A DNA stretch of 64,000 nucleotides from Triplophysa rosa (GCF_024868665.1 NC_079893.1:7969882-8033881), one strand, 5' to 3'. Shown: positions 1 to 11,149, counted from the stretch's first letter. The notes: generated by a model not told the origin, from the sequence alone. A program made the numbers and translations.

Positions 1-1
1 C

Positions 2-589
2 GTTACCACCGTATTAGAGAGACTCCGGAGACACAATCTATTTCTCAAACTCGAAAAATGCCAGTTGCCATTCCCACCAACACAGCTGGCACCGATACCT
101 TCCCTGGGCCGAGTATGCACAGAACTCCCTTCAAGTCTCTGCAGGGCTCACCCCCTTCCAGTGCATACTCGGTTACCAACCTACCCTGTTTCCCTGGTCG
201 GGAGAACCCTCCTCGGTGCCAGCTGTTGACCACTGGTTCCAGGACAGCGAGAGGGTCTAGGACTCAGCCCATCTACAGCAGGCTGTTCGCAGACAAACTA
301 CTCACGCCGACACTCGCCGTTCTCTTACACCCCAGTATCATTTGTTATACCAGTTTGAATTACCTTTTTATGATTTGTGGTTCATACCTTGGTTGGATTA
401 CGCGCTTGCTATTTTTCGTTTAAGTTTTGGATTATACCTGCTTTTTGAGGAAACCTGTTTTTGTGGATATCTGCCTATTTGTGGAGACTTGTTTTCAGTT
501 TTACTTCCTGTTCTGCTCTCCCTGTGTACCACAAAGCCTGCTTACTGGAACTCTGAGGTGTGCTCTCTGATCCGACCCCGAGCGTGACA
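2..589 (+). mobile_element. Probable 3' part of an LTR (retrotransposon), truncated by window start
   Basis: The right end reads GATCCGACCCCGAGCGTGACA and is preceded by about 250 bases of T-rich sequence with alternating 'TTTGTGGA' words. This is the style of fish Gypsy-type LTR ends. The sequence then changes abruptly to AT-rich DNA at 590. The left end may lie at or before base 1, so neither the full length nor a target duplication can be checked. An open frame at 58-423 is proline- and serine-rich at first, matches nothing I know, and is probably chance. The LTR reading rests on resemblance; an unclassified repeat is possible. Confidence 0.35.
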
Positions 590-2470
590 ACTATTAACAG
601 TATTGAATATTTAATTATTAATTTTAATAATAAATTAATTATTTAATGCTTGTCATAAAATACAAATTTGGTCTCTTCCACAGATAAAAACTATACTATG
701 GCTTCCGAAGTCTTTTATAATAATAATATTATGTTAATATAAATTAATGTGGGCTACTCGTTTTATTGTGTCCTTTTCTCTTATTATGATGATCAATATG
801 AGCTTGAATGAGAAGAATTGTCATTTTTCGGTGCACTATTCCCTTAATCGTCTGTGCGTTCTGTATAACTAGCGTATGACCCTTCACAGGTAATCAGTTA
901 ACCATCATAGAAATATGCTTACTAATGCATGATCTCGAATACATATTCTCCATTTAGTACACCCACATAATGTGAAGGTCCCAGCATGCTGAAAGAGGTG
1001 GGTGGAGATGGTTCACTTTATATCACATCCACCCAGGAAAGCCAGGCAGGGAATGTGAATTGCTTAATTAAGGTAAGTGGCATGTTTTCAGCATCGCAGT
1101 GCCTTAACTTTCGCACAGACATTTTTATTGCTGACATTAATGACAGAAAGCATTACACTTTTAGCTCACCTTAAGTTATCGAACGACAATGTGTTATGCT
1201 TATTAGGTTTTATTTGGTGTAATTGAAAAATGTCTCCGTATGTCGTGTAGCAGTTTCTGACAGGTGGTTATTTGCTTATATGTAATTCTCCAGGTGTCTT
1301 GGTTGTAAAGTGACATGTACAACAGGGGAAGTATTATGTGCCACCTGTACGTGACAGCTTATGGCTTAATCATTTTGATCTCTGTGCTTTTACTGTAGTA
1401 CGTAACTCTTTCTGGTATTCATTCTTGGAAACTGAGTCATATCAATATTCTAATATCAATGTCTCTGGTGTGTTGGCAGTTTTATTTAGGAACGCAAGTT
1501 GTTTTGGCATATGTATTTTTACATATTTATAGGAACACAAGGGCAACTCTATGACACTTGACTGAGCAGGATGAACAAAGGTCCTAAAAGGGAGCGAGAG
1601 ATGCTGATAGAATACGAGGCAGACGTTCAGGGACTTTGCTTTTTCCTTTTGTTTGTTCAAGGTGAATTCATGAATATTTAAGGTTCAGTAAAAAAAAATT
1701 CACTTTACCCAGAATCCCCTCCTGCTGCACTGTTCTTTGAGAGTTTAGTATGAATTACTGTGCACTTATTTCGCCCTGTGAACATGCACGGCTGTTTGTT
1801 TATGAGTGTATGCGTGTGTATGTGTGTGTGTACATACCTAGTTGTAGTTTATGGACATAATTGTCCCCCAAATCAGCTAAATATGACAAATCCTTCCTTT
1901 GGGGACATCTTAAGGTAGTCTAGAAATCTATGGCATGTCCCAATTTACAATTAAAATGTGACGTGGATGCATGTGTTTGTTTGCTTGTGTGTGTTTATGA
2001 TTGGGAAAAACGTAAAATAATTCATGAAACAGCAAAAATGGAAAATGTAACGTAAATATTGAATATTGAATTGTGCAATAATTTTTGTGTACAGTTACGT
2101 ATATACACATGTATGTGTGTGTGTGTATATATGTTCATATGTTCAAGGTCAATAGAGACTTGATATGTGACTATCTCCTAATACTATTTGCGACATATAA
2201 TTTATTTCAGAGCCATTAAGGCTTCAAAACCCGCATACTGTATTTAATTCTGAGATATTTCTGAGATGTCTTATTTTTCCTTGTCTTTTTCATTCCACCA
2301 TCCTTCCTCCCTGTCTTACAATAAACACTCTTCAATCTGGTTATGCCCACGAGGCCTGTACAGCAGTGCAGTCCAAAGGAGCACACACACATTATACTCT
2401 TGCTCTGTTTGTTGGACATCCATAAAGATAGAGTCTTAATACTGCATTCTGGCCTGTAATCCTATCTGAA
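590..2470. other. Gene-free AT-rich stretch
   Basis: No gene is recognised. Short GT-rich microsatellites occur at about 1812-1833 and 2109-2131. Around 1850-1915 the words 'TGTCCCC' and 'GGGGACAT' resemble a common fish low-copy repeat with facing TGTCCCC/GGGGACA ends, but the match is too short to define an element. Open frames here are under 75 codons and have no recognisable content. Confidence 0.5.
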
Positions 2471-2691
2471 TGAAAGGGATAGTTCACCCAAAAATGAAAA
2501 TTCTGTCATCATTTAATCATCTTCTTGTCATTTTAAACCTGTATGACTTACTTTCACAGAACACAAAAGATACTTTGAAGAAAGTTGGTAACCAAACAGC
2601 GCTGGCACCCATTCACTTCTATTGTATGGCCACAAAACCAATGCAACTAAATGAGTGCCAGTTAACAACATTCTTCAAAATATCTTCTTTC

Positions 2692-3160
2692 ACGAGTTCG
2701 CCTCGCATATAATAAGTACGGATGATAAGGGACGGATATGCGTATTTGGCGTGCTGTCCCGGGGAGAGGGCTCCGAGGTTGGTAGTTCCTCCGAACTCGG
2801 AGTGCCCGCCCCTCGTCCGGGAGAGGGCCCCAGGCCCGGTATGTGCCCAGGCTCGGGTCGTTCCCCCCTGTTATGCTGCGGTAAAAACGGGCTGATGGTG
2901 AGGAGGTGGAGGAGGGATGTTGCAAAAATATGTAGAGAGAACGAGGGTAAGGCATCTTGTAGGGTTTTTTTTTCTGAGCTTAAAGGATGATTGGTGAGAT
3001 TGGTATAGGAAACCAGCCGGGTTAGTTATCTGATTTGTGAGATTGGTCGGTCATGGAAAGCCAGCCGGGTTAATAATCTGATTGGTGCGATTGATCATAG
3101 CAAGCCAGCCGGGTTAGTTATCTGCACGTGTTCCTCCCGAACTTTGTTAATAAAACATCA
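2692..3160 (+). mobile_element. GC-rich insertion inside the TTAA-A element, with short tandem repeats
   Basis: About 470 bases interrupt the surrounding repeat between '…ATCTTCTTT' and 'TGTGTTTTGCG'. The first half is strongly GC-rich (runs such as CCCGGGGAGAGGGC). The second half holds three tandem units of about 50 bases, each with the core CCAGCCGGGTTAGTTATCTG, at about 2987-3125. It ends CGAACTTTGTTAATAAAAC, which contains an AATAAA polyadenylation-type signal. This looks like the terminal part of a retroelement of uncertain class (an LTR or a DIRS-type end are both possible). Any target duplication is hidden by the T-run. Confidence 0.5.
2987..3125 (+). repeat. Three imperfect tandem repeats of about 50 bp
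   Basis: Units share 'GATTGGTGAGATTGGT', a variable middle, and CAGCCGGGTTA followed by GTTATCTG or ATAATCTG. The three copies are slightly diverged, so the array was probably present before this copy inserted. Confidence 0.75.
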
Positions 3161-3258
3161 TTTTGTGTTTTGCGAAGAAAGAAAGGCATACAGGGTAGAA
3201 ATGACAAGAGGGTGAGGAAATGATGACAGAATGTTCATTTTTGGGTGAACTGTCAATT

Positions 3259-4110
3259 GAATACTGGACACAATATTATTCTTTATTATAGATGTGCGCT
3301 GTGAGAAACGTGTCATAACAGAGGAAGAAGTGCATGTATAGTTCCTCTTTCTCTGACCTGCTCTTATCTGACCGCTAGAAATGTAAAAACACGGTGATGT
3401 TTGTTTCACACTGTCAAACTAATATTACATTTTAAAGCCTAGAGTGATCTCAAAGGAATGAACAACAGTAATAACTCCCTTTAAGATTTTCCAGTTAAAA
3501 GCACAATCCAATAAAAGCAAGTTCATCTCATTCCAGTCTGTTCAAACCGATCAACATGCTGTAAACTGTTGAAGCAAATTCCTATTGAAGGAGAGCATCA
3601 CACTGGCCTATTCATCTGAAGGGCACTTGAAGTAACCTTGACAACATAAAATTCATGTTAAGGGAAATTAAAGGAAAGGAATGACTTTTGGACCCAGCAT
3701 TGCCTTACTGTGTGATGCGCTTATTGTCTGAAGCACCTGTGTGCATGAAAACAACTGAGTCCAGTTTCTTGAGTCCAGAAAATGAATTGCAAGGATTACC
3801 AACAAAACTGCATCCTTAAAGTGCATTTTTTTCACATCCCTTGAGGCAGGGCACTTTGTAAAGCATTGTGTAGTCCTGCAAGATCACAAAATGCCACTTA
3901 ATTTGCACTTTGAAAATTTACTGTTCCAACCAGGAGTCAACCATAATAATTTGTGCACGTGTTTGAGAGTGTGTGAGTAAATGAGAGCACAAGTGTGTCT
4001 AACTAATGCAGTTTGTGATATTATGTCAAGTCTCAGAATCATAATGACCAAAAGCTCTTATAGACAACTTTGGATAACGTAATAAACGCTGGTTTAATGC
4101 TGATAGAAGA
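3259..4110. other. No recognisable feature
   Basis: Single-copy-looking AT-rich DNA. No coding homology and no inverted-repeat ends were found on either strand. Confidence 0.4.
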
Positions 4111-4303
4111 AATTCCTGTTTTATTACACAAACGTTTGAACGAAATGCAACCAGAATATTTATAACCAACTTAAAATGTCAAACAAATATCTTTAAGCTT
4201 TAATGATGTAAGTAAGGTTTAAAAATAATAGTAAATTAATAAATAAAAACTGAAACCGGAAAGGCTTCTGGACCAGTGTTTACATCTTGCGAAGTGGTCT
4301 ATA
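4111..4303 (+). repeat. Unnamed repeat, copy 1 of 3
   Basis: This segment matches two units at 55.77-56.16 kb. Shared words are GTTTGAAC, ATTTATAACCAA, AAACAAATATCTTT and the strongly shared end CCAGTGTTTACATCTTG(C/G)GAAGTGGTCTATA. I cannot assign it to a family. Confidence 0.7.
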
Positions 4304-4985
4304 AGAACAATAATTGCCCTCAAAACGACATCGGTGAGAAAAAAAATTCTTACCATATATTCATTGTTACAGAGTTAAATATTCACAGGTAATTAAATAG
4401 CTTAGCTACTGTCACAAATGACACAATAGCATATTGATTATAGGTGGAATTTCACACATAAAAACAACACAGAAAATGCTGTATCACAGTTTTTAAGATA
4501 AGCTGCTCACAATTCAGTCATTTTGAGTCACAACCATCAGAACAATTTCCTGTGAGATCCTATTTTAAAACTTGCCTTAGCAAACCTCACTAACAGTGTA
4601 AGTCTTATTGTTTTATTAGCTTGGCATTTTTCGTGGAAAGTTACACATGTATTTAAGTACAATATTTGCAAAACTGTAAAGTTATTTCTTGAAAACAATT
4701 GTGTGGCAAAAAGTTAAACTATTCATTTTGATATTTCTTAGATATAAACATATATTAATACTGTATTTTCTCAATATTGTATTGCCTCTCACTTTGACTA
4801 CAGCAGTCATTCTCCATGGCCCTTGACTCAATATGCTTTGCGTAGGCTTTGTGTTATTTTTGCCAAGCCTCCTTAAATTCTTCTCAAAGCTGAGCTTCAG
4901 TTTACACAAGCACAAATATAAACACACAACACAGTCTCAAGGGACTTTGTGACATTGTCACGAACTGTAATCGATTAATTCGTGT

Positions 4986-5325
4986 TCATGGACACGAATT
5001 TCCCCCTTTTTTCCTGTCACCCAGTACGACTTTCAATCTAAAGTATTTTTATACAAGATATCTTTTATGTGTATAAATTTATATCAACGCAATCTAATGG
5101 GAATTCATACCTATTTTACAAGGTGGCTCATTCGTGTGAACTCCTGATTTGACTTTTCCCCTGTGATGTTAGGTTTAGGGGAGCCATTTATCGTTGCTTT
5201 GCCACCTCGTGAAACACTTCTTTTGATATCAGGTTATAAATATATAAATGTACATACACACGCGGCCTGTCTATTGTAAGTTGTGCTGGTGACACGAAAA
5301 AATTGGGAAATTTGTATGAATACAA
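4986..5325. mobile_element. Small inverted-repeat element, apparently containing a piece of a second element
   Basis: The left end (ACACGAATTTCCCCC … TGTCACCCAGTACGACTT) is inverted at the right end (AGTTGTGCTGGTGACACGAA … TTGGGAAATTTGTATGAA). Inside, between about 5095 and 5225, lie facing pieces of the 'ACGAGGTGGCT' element seen complete at 5492-5702. Boundaries are good to about 10 bases. No coding capacity. Confidence 0.55.
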
Positions 5326-5491
5326 ATTCCAACATTACACATACAACATTTTAAAATATCTTTAATAATATACTTGGTAACACAGTATTGGCGTTATATT
5401 ATTAAATAAATACTGTATATATGTGATATGTTTTTCAAAGTTGGACTCCACTTTTGGCCACTGAGCTTTTTGCTCATCATTTCCAACAAAA

Positions 5492-5702
5492 TCTCACGAC
5501 AGTTCATAGCTATTTTACGAGGTGGCTAATTCATATGAAGTTGTTCAATCTCATTTATACGTTTTAGTACAGCTTTTGCTTTCACACCAGTGATGTTAGA
5601 TTTAAGGGTGGGGTAATTAATCGTTTTTAATCATACATTTTTGTGCGATTCCCATCGTACGAATTGATATGAATCAGCCACCTCGTAAAAAATCTTGTGA
5701 GA
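5492..5702. mobile_element. 'ACGAGGTGGCT' miniature inverted-repeat element
   Basis: The left arm reads TCTCACGACAG…TTTTACGAGGTGGCTAATTC. The right arm is its inverse, GAATCAGCCACCTCGTAAAA…TTGTGAGACC. The arms are about 50 bases and the interior holds the GTTAGATTTAAGGG motif discussed in the findings. It is about 210 bp long and non-autonomous. Further copies occur at 13.83/14.74 kb and near 61.2 kb. Confidence 0.75.
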
Positions 5703-6187
5703 CCAGCCTGTCATTTCATGTTATGTAGTTAAGGCTGTGTTGTACAGTTTTTGTTGTTCGCAAAAAAATTCCCAGTAGATTGGTCATATATTCATTCATT
5801 TCATTTTGTTCAAACAGAAATAGCATGTTTAGTCTTTTAAATAACCTTTTAGTTGATGCTGCATTCATACATGAGCACAAGTTGTGCACACTGCAAAAAA
5901 CGGCTACAAGCTCTGCACTGAAGGTGACATAAGCAATGGATGATGTAGAAAAGAGTCAAGAGTCAGACAACATTGAGAGAACAGATGGACAGAAAAAGTG
6001 ATGATTAAGAATGCTGCTTGTTCTGGATGTCCCCGATGACTGACAGATAGGCAGGACGCACTCGATAGAGATCTAATCTGATTAGAACGTGACAGAGCTA
6101 TTGCATCATCAGCAGTTCCTTCACACATTGTGTACTTTCTGTTTTTGTAGTAGCCTAACATACTGAATTTACATCTGACATTTTTCT

Positions 6188-6300
6188 GTATTTGTGCAGA
6201 TGCTTTTATCTAAAGCGACTTACAGTGCATTCCCCGGGAGTCGCACTTCTGACCTTTGTGCTGTAAATGCAATGCTCTGCCAGTTGAGGTACAGGAAGAC
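6188..6300 (+). repeat. Fish-wide short repeat (SINE-like tail), copy 1
   Basis: Words CAGATGCTTTTATCTAAAGC, GACTTACAGTGCATTC and GCAATGCTCTGCCAGTTGAG are typical of an old repeat widespread in teleosts ('cagacgcttttatccaaagc' type). Degenerate copies are at 27.5 and 39.8 kb. The superficial resemblance to a tRNA T-arm does not make it a tRNA gene. Confidence 0.65.
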
Positions 6301-7220
6301 TCCTCACATACAGAACAAAAGCTTAGTGAGCTTTTTTGCTGTCTGCTGCCTACAGGGCTGGCTTTAAAGACAGCGTTTGTAATAAATTGGTAACCGACAT
6401 GAACAGCCACTTTGTGCCACACAAATAGCAAAGCCGGAGTGAGCCTTGACTCAACATTGATTCCAATACAGATGGCTTATTTTGAAAACACAGCCCACAA
6501 ATTAAAAACATACAGCCCCCATATTTACTTAATTGTAAACGTGCCAATAAACACGGCTTTTCCCTTACTACGCTTTTGCTAGCAAAACGGATATTCAGGA
6601 GCGGAAGCGAATGAATCATCTTGGCTTATTTTTATCTGAAATCCTCACGCACATTGTAAGCAGATGTTCTACAGTTATAAATGCGGAAACAACAGCCTGC
6701 TTCCTGAAACGTACCCAAGATACCAGCAGAAGCTACTGGCTTCCAACAGTCACCAATACTTTACTGAACCACACATGAAGACAGAGTCATCCATCTAGAG
6801 CTTCAGCTTGTATGGCCAACGGTCAGGGGACAACTCCTACTCAATTAGCGTGTTGCAGATGGAGGGGCTTTATTCAGCATAACGTCTGATTAATAGTTTA
6901 TTGAACACAGCTTGCAATTAAGCCACACTTGAACGAATCCCAATCAATGCAGGCCGTTATTAACCTTTTCCCTCTCCGTTAATATCGCCGATAATAAATG
7001 CTGAAAAATTTATATTTCTTTGATATTATAGGGTTTTTCAACAACGGGCGCAGACGCCCATGCAAGGGTCTCGGGCAGGTTTTTAATTAGAGCGTTTTTT
7101 CTACCGTGATGACACCCCATGACTAACAGAATTAAAAATGCAAGTCTTTGTGCGCAGCTGGGTTTTGAAAGTCTCTGTTTCAGCTTTATCACATCTATTT
7201 TTATTTCTTTAATCAGACTG
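6301..7220. other. No recognisable gene
   Basis: Moderately AT-rich unique-looking DNA. Open frames (the longest is about 89 codons on the minus strand near 6350-6619) carry no recognisable domain. Confidence 0.4.
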
Positions 7221-7291
<71 letters not shown>

Positions 7292-7293
7292 TT
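7221..7293 (+). repeat. (CTTT)n microsatellite, about 18 units
   Basis: A near-perfect CTTT run followed by 'TTTTTTCTCTTTC'. It creates a Phe/Ser/Leu-rich open frame across 7119-7661 that is low-complexity artefact, not a gene. Confidence 0.97.
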
Positions 7294-8030
7294 TTTCTCT
7301 TTCATCAGCAAAACCTGGCCTCTATGCTATTGATTTCCTCGATGCTATTACTGTATTTGCAGATGGTATTAGAGAGGAAAAAATATTTTACGTAATAGAC
7401 AAAATTTCTTTGTGTTTTTCTGAGAATGTATCTGTATATGTTTTTAGAAAAATTCTAGAAAATGTAATCATTTTGATTTTGTCTTTAATTCTCTTCCACT
7501 ATACATTAATGGCAGCTCATTTACTGGATGAATGTGTGTATGTGTATGTAAGAGAGGCATTCCTTTATGTCATTAATTTCTGTCTTTATGTAATTGTAAA
7601 TTTAGCACTTAAAGACTCAGCTGACTCACTGGGGCCACAGATTAATGCCTGCCTTCAGTAATGATCGGCTCAGAAGTGATTGGCTTGTGTGTGTGCTTGC
7701 ATTTACAGCTGTCCAACACCCCCCCCCCCACCTTCACAGGAAGTGGTCTCTCAGTGTGACTGCTAACAGCGTGACAGGTTTTAGCATATGCAGTGAGTTT
7801 TTGCTGATTTTCCGACTTTCTGTCACGTTTCACCGACAATATTTCACGAAGTATTAAGAAAGCACACACCAGAGGACTGCTGCAGACTTTTTCGGGATTT
7901 AGAAGTGTGAATCACAAAGTGGTGTGTCATCAAAACAACTACTAATATGAACGTTTTTTTTTCTGAAAAACGTTTCTGAAAGAGTTTCTGAAAGAAATTG
8001 ATACTTTTATTTACCAGTGATACTTAAATC
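7294..8030. other. No recognisable gene
   Basis: AT-rich DNA with a C11-type homopolymer run near 7721-7731. No coding homology and no defined repeat ends. Confidence 0.4.
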
Positions 8031-9246
8031 AACCCAGTATCACGCCAAAGCGTGTAACAGACACGCCGGTCCACTCGAAAATGCCTGTCAGTGTCACGCT
8101 TTGCCTCCTCTAGTGTGAACATGACACGCATGTATGGTGAAGGCAGAGTATCATTAGCAGAACGGTGAGATTTTCTAATGTTTTTATAATTCATGACGTG
8201 TAGGCTATATGGTATTTTTTGTACGTTTATTACTTTGTGCGCCGACTGTAAACGCATTTTAGCACGTAACCCGACCCCACCCCTACACCTAAACCTAACA
8301 GTTTGTATCTCATATAATATAAAATGCAACACATAACAGGCAGATAAGGCTACAGATGCTATTTATTCAAAATGTGCAATTATTCCAAGCTTTCTGAGGC
8401 CAAAGAACAGCGATCCCCTTCCTCTGTCCGCTGTAGAAACCAGTTCCGGTTGCGTACAATTTCTAAAATGGCCGCCGGAACGTCAGCTTCGATTGTGAAA
8501 TGACATTGGCTCTCGTGTGTCTCGTGACTGGTCAATACATTCGCTTACGTTATGAAACACTGTTGGCTGTCCTGCTCCGATTGCGTCACATTAAACGCTA
8601 CTGCGTGAGTTCCTTCCTGGAGTGCGGTCGTCGGTGATTAAAACCTGCTGTGCTCACTAGGGATGGGCGATACTGCAAAATTGTAAATACAGGGCCAGTA
8701 TCACAGATTCATGTACTTTACTGCAGAGTCATGATTTATGTGGTGAATGCATCATCAGTATGCTTCCAGTGTAGATTAGAAAGCTTTAAACTAAAATAAC
8801 GATCTCGTCAGCCTAGTAATGATCCAATACCAACGTTGGTATCGATACTATAGTTATTAGGATCAATACCCCCATCCCTAGTGCTCACACAACCGTACAG
8901 CTATAAAAAAAAAAACTCGGAATGCAACGCGACCTGTTCGCTATGTTTATACTGTTTTTGCCGTGTGTTTTAATAAATGCCCGTGGCTGACTTCTATTTG
9001 CTTGTTGCGTGTTTTTTAATCGTCGGGAGGTAGGTAGGTTTAGGGTAGGAGTGGGGCTAAGTGCTCTAAAATATCTATTATTTTATATAAAAGTACAATT
9101 ACGCATTTTTTCAATCGTTTGAGTTTTACAAGTGCAAAGAACTGAGCGTGTCATGTTCATGGCTAGAGGAGTCAAAGCGTGACACTCACACGCATTTTCG
9201 GGTGGACCGGCGTGTCTGTTACACGCTTTGGCATTATACCAGGTTG
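8031..9246. mobile_element. Foldback DNA transposon with arms of more than 100 bp, holding a nested hAT miniature
   Basis: The left end (CACGCCAAAGCGTGTAACAG, ACACGCCGGTCCAC, TGTCACGCTTTG, CTCCTCTAG, ACATGACACGC) returns inverted at the right end (GCGTGTCATGTTCATGG … GTCAAAGCGTGACAC … GTGGACCGGCGTGTCTGTTA). A second pair of facing segments (CCCACCCCTACACCTAAACC at 8275 and GGTTTAGGGTAGGAGTGGGG at 9037) suggests that the arms once extended about 300 bases. The interior has a GC-richer part (8440-8640) and the nested element. No coding capacity seen. Ends are good to a few bases; no clear target duplication. Confidence 0.8.
8658..8880. mobile_element. hAT-type miniature transposon, 223 bp, with perfect 8-bp target duplication
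   Basis: Perfect 10-bp terminal inverted repeats TAGGGATGGG / CCCATCCCTA are flanked by the identical octamers GTGCTCAC at 8650-8657 and 8881-8888. An 8-bp duplication with TAGGG ends is the hAT signature. No coding capacity, so it would be mobilised in trans. It lies inside the foldback element at 8031-9246 and is therefore younger than it. Confidence 0.92.
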
Positions 9247-10039
9247 CTTATAAGATTAGTCACTTGTAACATTATAAATATTCTACAATTTCAAGATTGT
9301 AGTGTTCATACTGTAAATCACGCTGGATTTGCGTTTGATACTGATAAATGGAGCAGTCCCAGCGCTGAAAGATGCCGGACATGAACCGCAGGTGGTAATT
9401 GAATTAAAAATCAAATGTCTGTGTTTTGTTGTCAATCGGTGCGTACGTGTATTATGTAAACTACAGAAATTCATTGTGAATCAACAGTTATGCAGGGATG
9501 ATGTATTGTGTGCTTGTGCTGTAGTTCCTAATTACACAATCCTTTTTCTTATTATTTCTATTCTTACTTACATTATTTTTTCTTCTTCAAGATGTGTACA
9601 TTTGGGACTTACACTGTAAATTGTAATGAATGTGCTAAATTATTTTTTTGAGTTGACTTTACTTAATGTGCAACTGCTTGTTGAGATTAATAATGTAGAT
9701 TAAGTAACTGGTACAATTTGGGTTAAAAGTCTTAGTTACTTAAATATCCCTAGTTGAATTAATGCAATTTGAATGAGTGCCATTTTGTTCTGCTAACTGA
9801 TAAGTGTCTTAAGAGAGTAGAGGTTTCCAAATGTTATTTAAACGTAACTAAACACAAAATATTGTGTTAATAATTAGCGTTGATACAATATGAGGTATAA
9901 ATGGTTTGATTTAAATTAAGAATGTGTGGTATGTTTTTTAAATAAGTGAAAATAGAACATAAAAAGTCTTAAAAGCATTTGTTATACTTATGTAATTTGT
10001 CATTTGACTTTTATGTAATGGTTGTTAAAATAATTTTTA

Positions 10040-10310
10040 AGTAGGTTTCACGTCAGCGCGAATTTACTACGAATTCTGCTTTTAAGACTATCACACAAAC
10101 ATTAAGTTTTCGCCTCTGCAGTACCGTATTTGCCATCTAGGGGTCAATACGCACAGGCGGGATTCAGGCTGAAACATGAGAAGAAACTCAACGGTCGTCG
10201 AACGTCAACCTCGTGCAGATGCTGACACGCAGGCTCGTGCGGCGCCACTTTGAACCGCGGCGAAATATTTCTGTCAGCATCGGACATCAGAAACATCAGT
10301 CTGAGGTAAT
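10040..10310 (+). promoter_or_regulatory. CpG-richer putative promoter / 5' untranslated segment of the captured gene
   Basis: This segment of the transposon has more CpG than its surroundings (CGTCAGCGCG, GGTCGTCGAACGTC, GTGCGGCGCC, AACCGCGGCG) and lies just upstream of the zinc-finger exon. It ends with a donor-like CTGAG|GTAATT at 10306, and an acceptor-like TTCTAG precedes the next exon at 10346. That gap is only about 40 bases, shorter than a normal intron, so splicing here is doubtful or the intron has been shortened. Promoter function is inferred. Confidence 0.35.
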
Positions 10311-10350
10311 TATCTCACAAAACAGCAACTATTAATGTATTCTAGAAAAA

Positions 10351-10638
10351 ATGCCATCCCCTTGGCCGTGCAAGTACTGTTCATATTCCACAGGCTAAAG
10401 AGTACTTTTATTGAAGCATTACAGATTAAAACATGGAAACTACACTCGTGTATCACCAGTGCCGTGTTTATACAAAGACTGTTTGTGCACATTTAAGTCG
10501 TTCAATGATGTAAAGGTGCATTTATACACTCATCACGCAACAGATTCTGTGAAAACAAATGTCGTAAAGGAGGTAACGTTATTTCAGTGCGAGTTATGCG
10601 ATTTTGTAGAACCCTCTAAATTACAAAGGCAGATTTGA
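10351..10638 (+). pseudogene. C2H2 zinc-finger exon of a fish multicopy gene family, broken
   Basis: Starting at ATG 10351, the frame reads three zinc-finger-type modules. The first is CKYCSYSTG…KHYRLKHG (C-x2-C…H-x4-H). The second is CLYKDCLCTFKSF…VHLYTHH (a second Cys pair with H-x4-H). The third, FQCELCDF, is incomplete. An in-frame TAA at 10396-10398 splits finger 1, and a TGA at 10636-10638 truncates finger 3. I recognise the order and spacing from an uncharacterised fish family whose longer proteins have such fingers at the N-terminus and an 'LLFGLSYALHLDYP' block at the C-terminus. It would be a nucleic-acid-binding protein of unknown role. The family assignment is from memory. Confidence 0.7.
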
Positions 10639-10693
10639 GGAGGTATTAGCGAACACAACATGTGATCTTATTTTATATGTATTCTTGTTTCAG

Positions 10694-10786
10694 GAATCTC
10701 TGGTGACTCTAAAACACACTACAGTTCTTCGTTGCATCCCTGTTCTTCTTGGAGACAAGCCCTCAGATTTTTTCAAACTCTGCTTT
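10694..10786 (+). pseudogene. Internal exon of the same captured gene, still open
   Basis: The exon is exactly 93 bases (31 codons) with no stop, preceded by an acceptor (TTGTTTCAG, ending 10693) and followed by a donor (GTAAGT at 10787). Its peptide includes LRCIPVLLGDKPSDFFKLCF, a segment I associate with the same fish family. Both junctions are phase 0 and join in frame to the next exon (DSDKNDF…). This exon alone looks undamaged. Exons between the zinc fingers and this one appear to be missing. Confidence 0.6.
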
Positions 10787-10841
10787 GTAAGTAGACATAA
10801 TGAATATTATGATAAATATTGCTAATTTTTTATGTGGTTAA

Positions 10842-11149
10842 AGTGATAGTTCACCCTAAAAATGAAAATTCTGTCATCATTTATTCACCCTCTTGTCATT
10901 TTAAAACTGTATGATTTTCCTCCTTCCACAGAACACAAAAGAAAATATTTTCAAGAATATTGGTAACTGGCACCCATTCACTTGCATTGGTTTTGAGTCA
11001 AACAATAGAAGTGAATGGGTGCCAGCGCTGTTCTGCTACCAACTTTCTTCAAAATATCTTCTTTTGTGTTCTGCGGAAGGTCGTACAGGTTTGAAATGAC
11101 AAGAAGATGAGTAAATGACACAATTTTCATTTTTGGGTGAACTGTCACT
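10842..11149 (+). mobile_element. TTAA-A miniature, 308 bp, with intact TTAA duplication
   Basis: The ends AGTGATAGTTCACCC / GGGTGAACTGTCACT are flanked by TTAA at 10838-10841 and 11150-11153. The interior has an inner inverted pair (CACCCATTCACTTGC / GAAGTGAATGGGTGCC). It lies in the intron of the captured gene, so it inserted after or independently of the capture. Confidence 0.9.

Larger units (their letters stand above)
2475..3258 (+). mobile_element. TTAA-family miniature transposon (TTAA-A), split by an insertion
   Basis: The left end AGGGATAGTTCACCCAAAAA and the inverted right end (…TTTTTGGGTGAACTGTC) belong to the commonest repeat of this window. The flank is TGAA instead of TTAA, one base decayed. 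Internal landmarks are ACAGAACACAAAAGATA, then CCCATTCACTTCTATTG, then CTTCAAAATATCTTCTTT. At that point, about 2692, foreign sequence begins, and the element resumes near 3160 with TGTGTTTTGCGAAGAAAG. With the insert removed the element is about 310 bp, the usual length here. It is non-autonomous and has no coding capacity. Confidence 0.85.

Noticed and set aside
7119..7661. 180-codon open frame, the longest in the window
   Set aside because: It depends on the CTTT microsatellite, which encodes a Phe-Leu-Ser run; the flanking residues have no domain or splice support.
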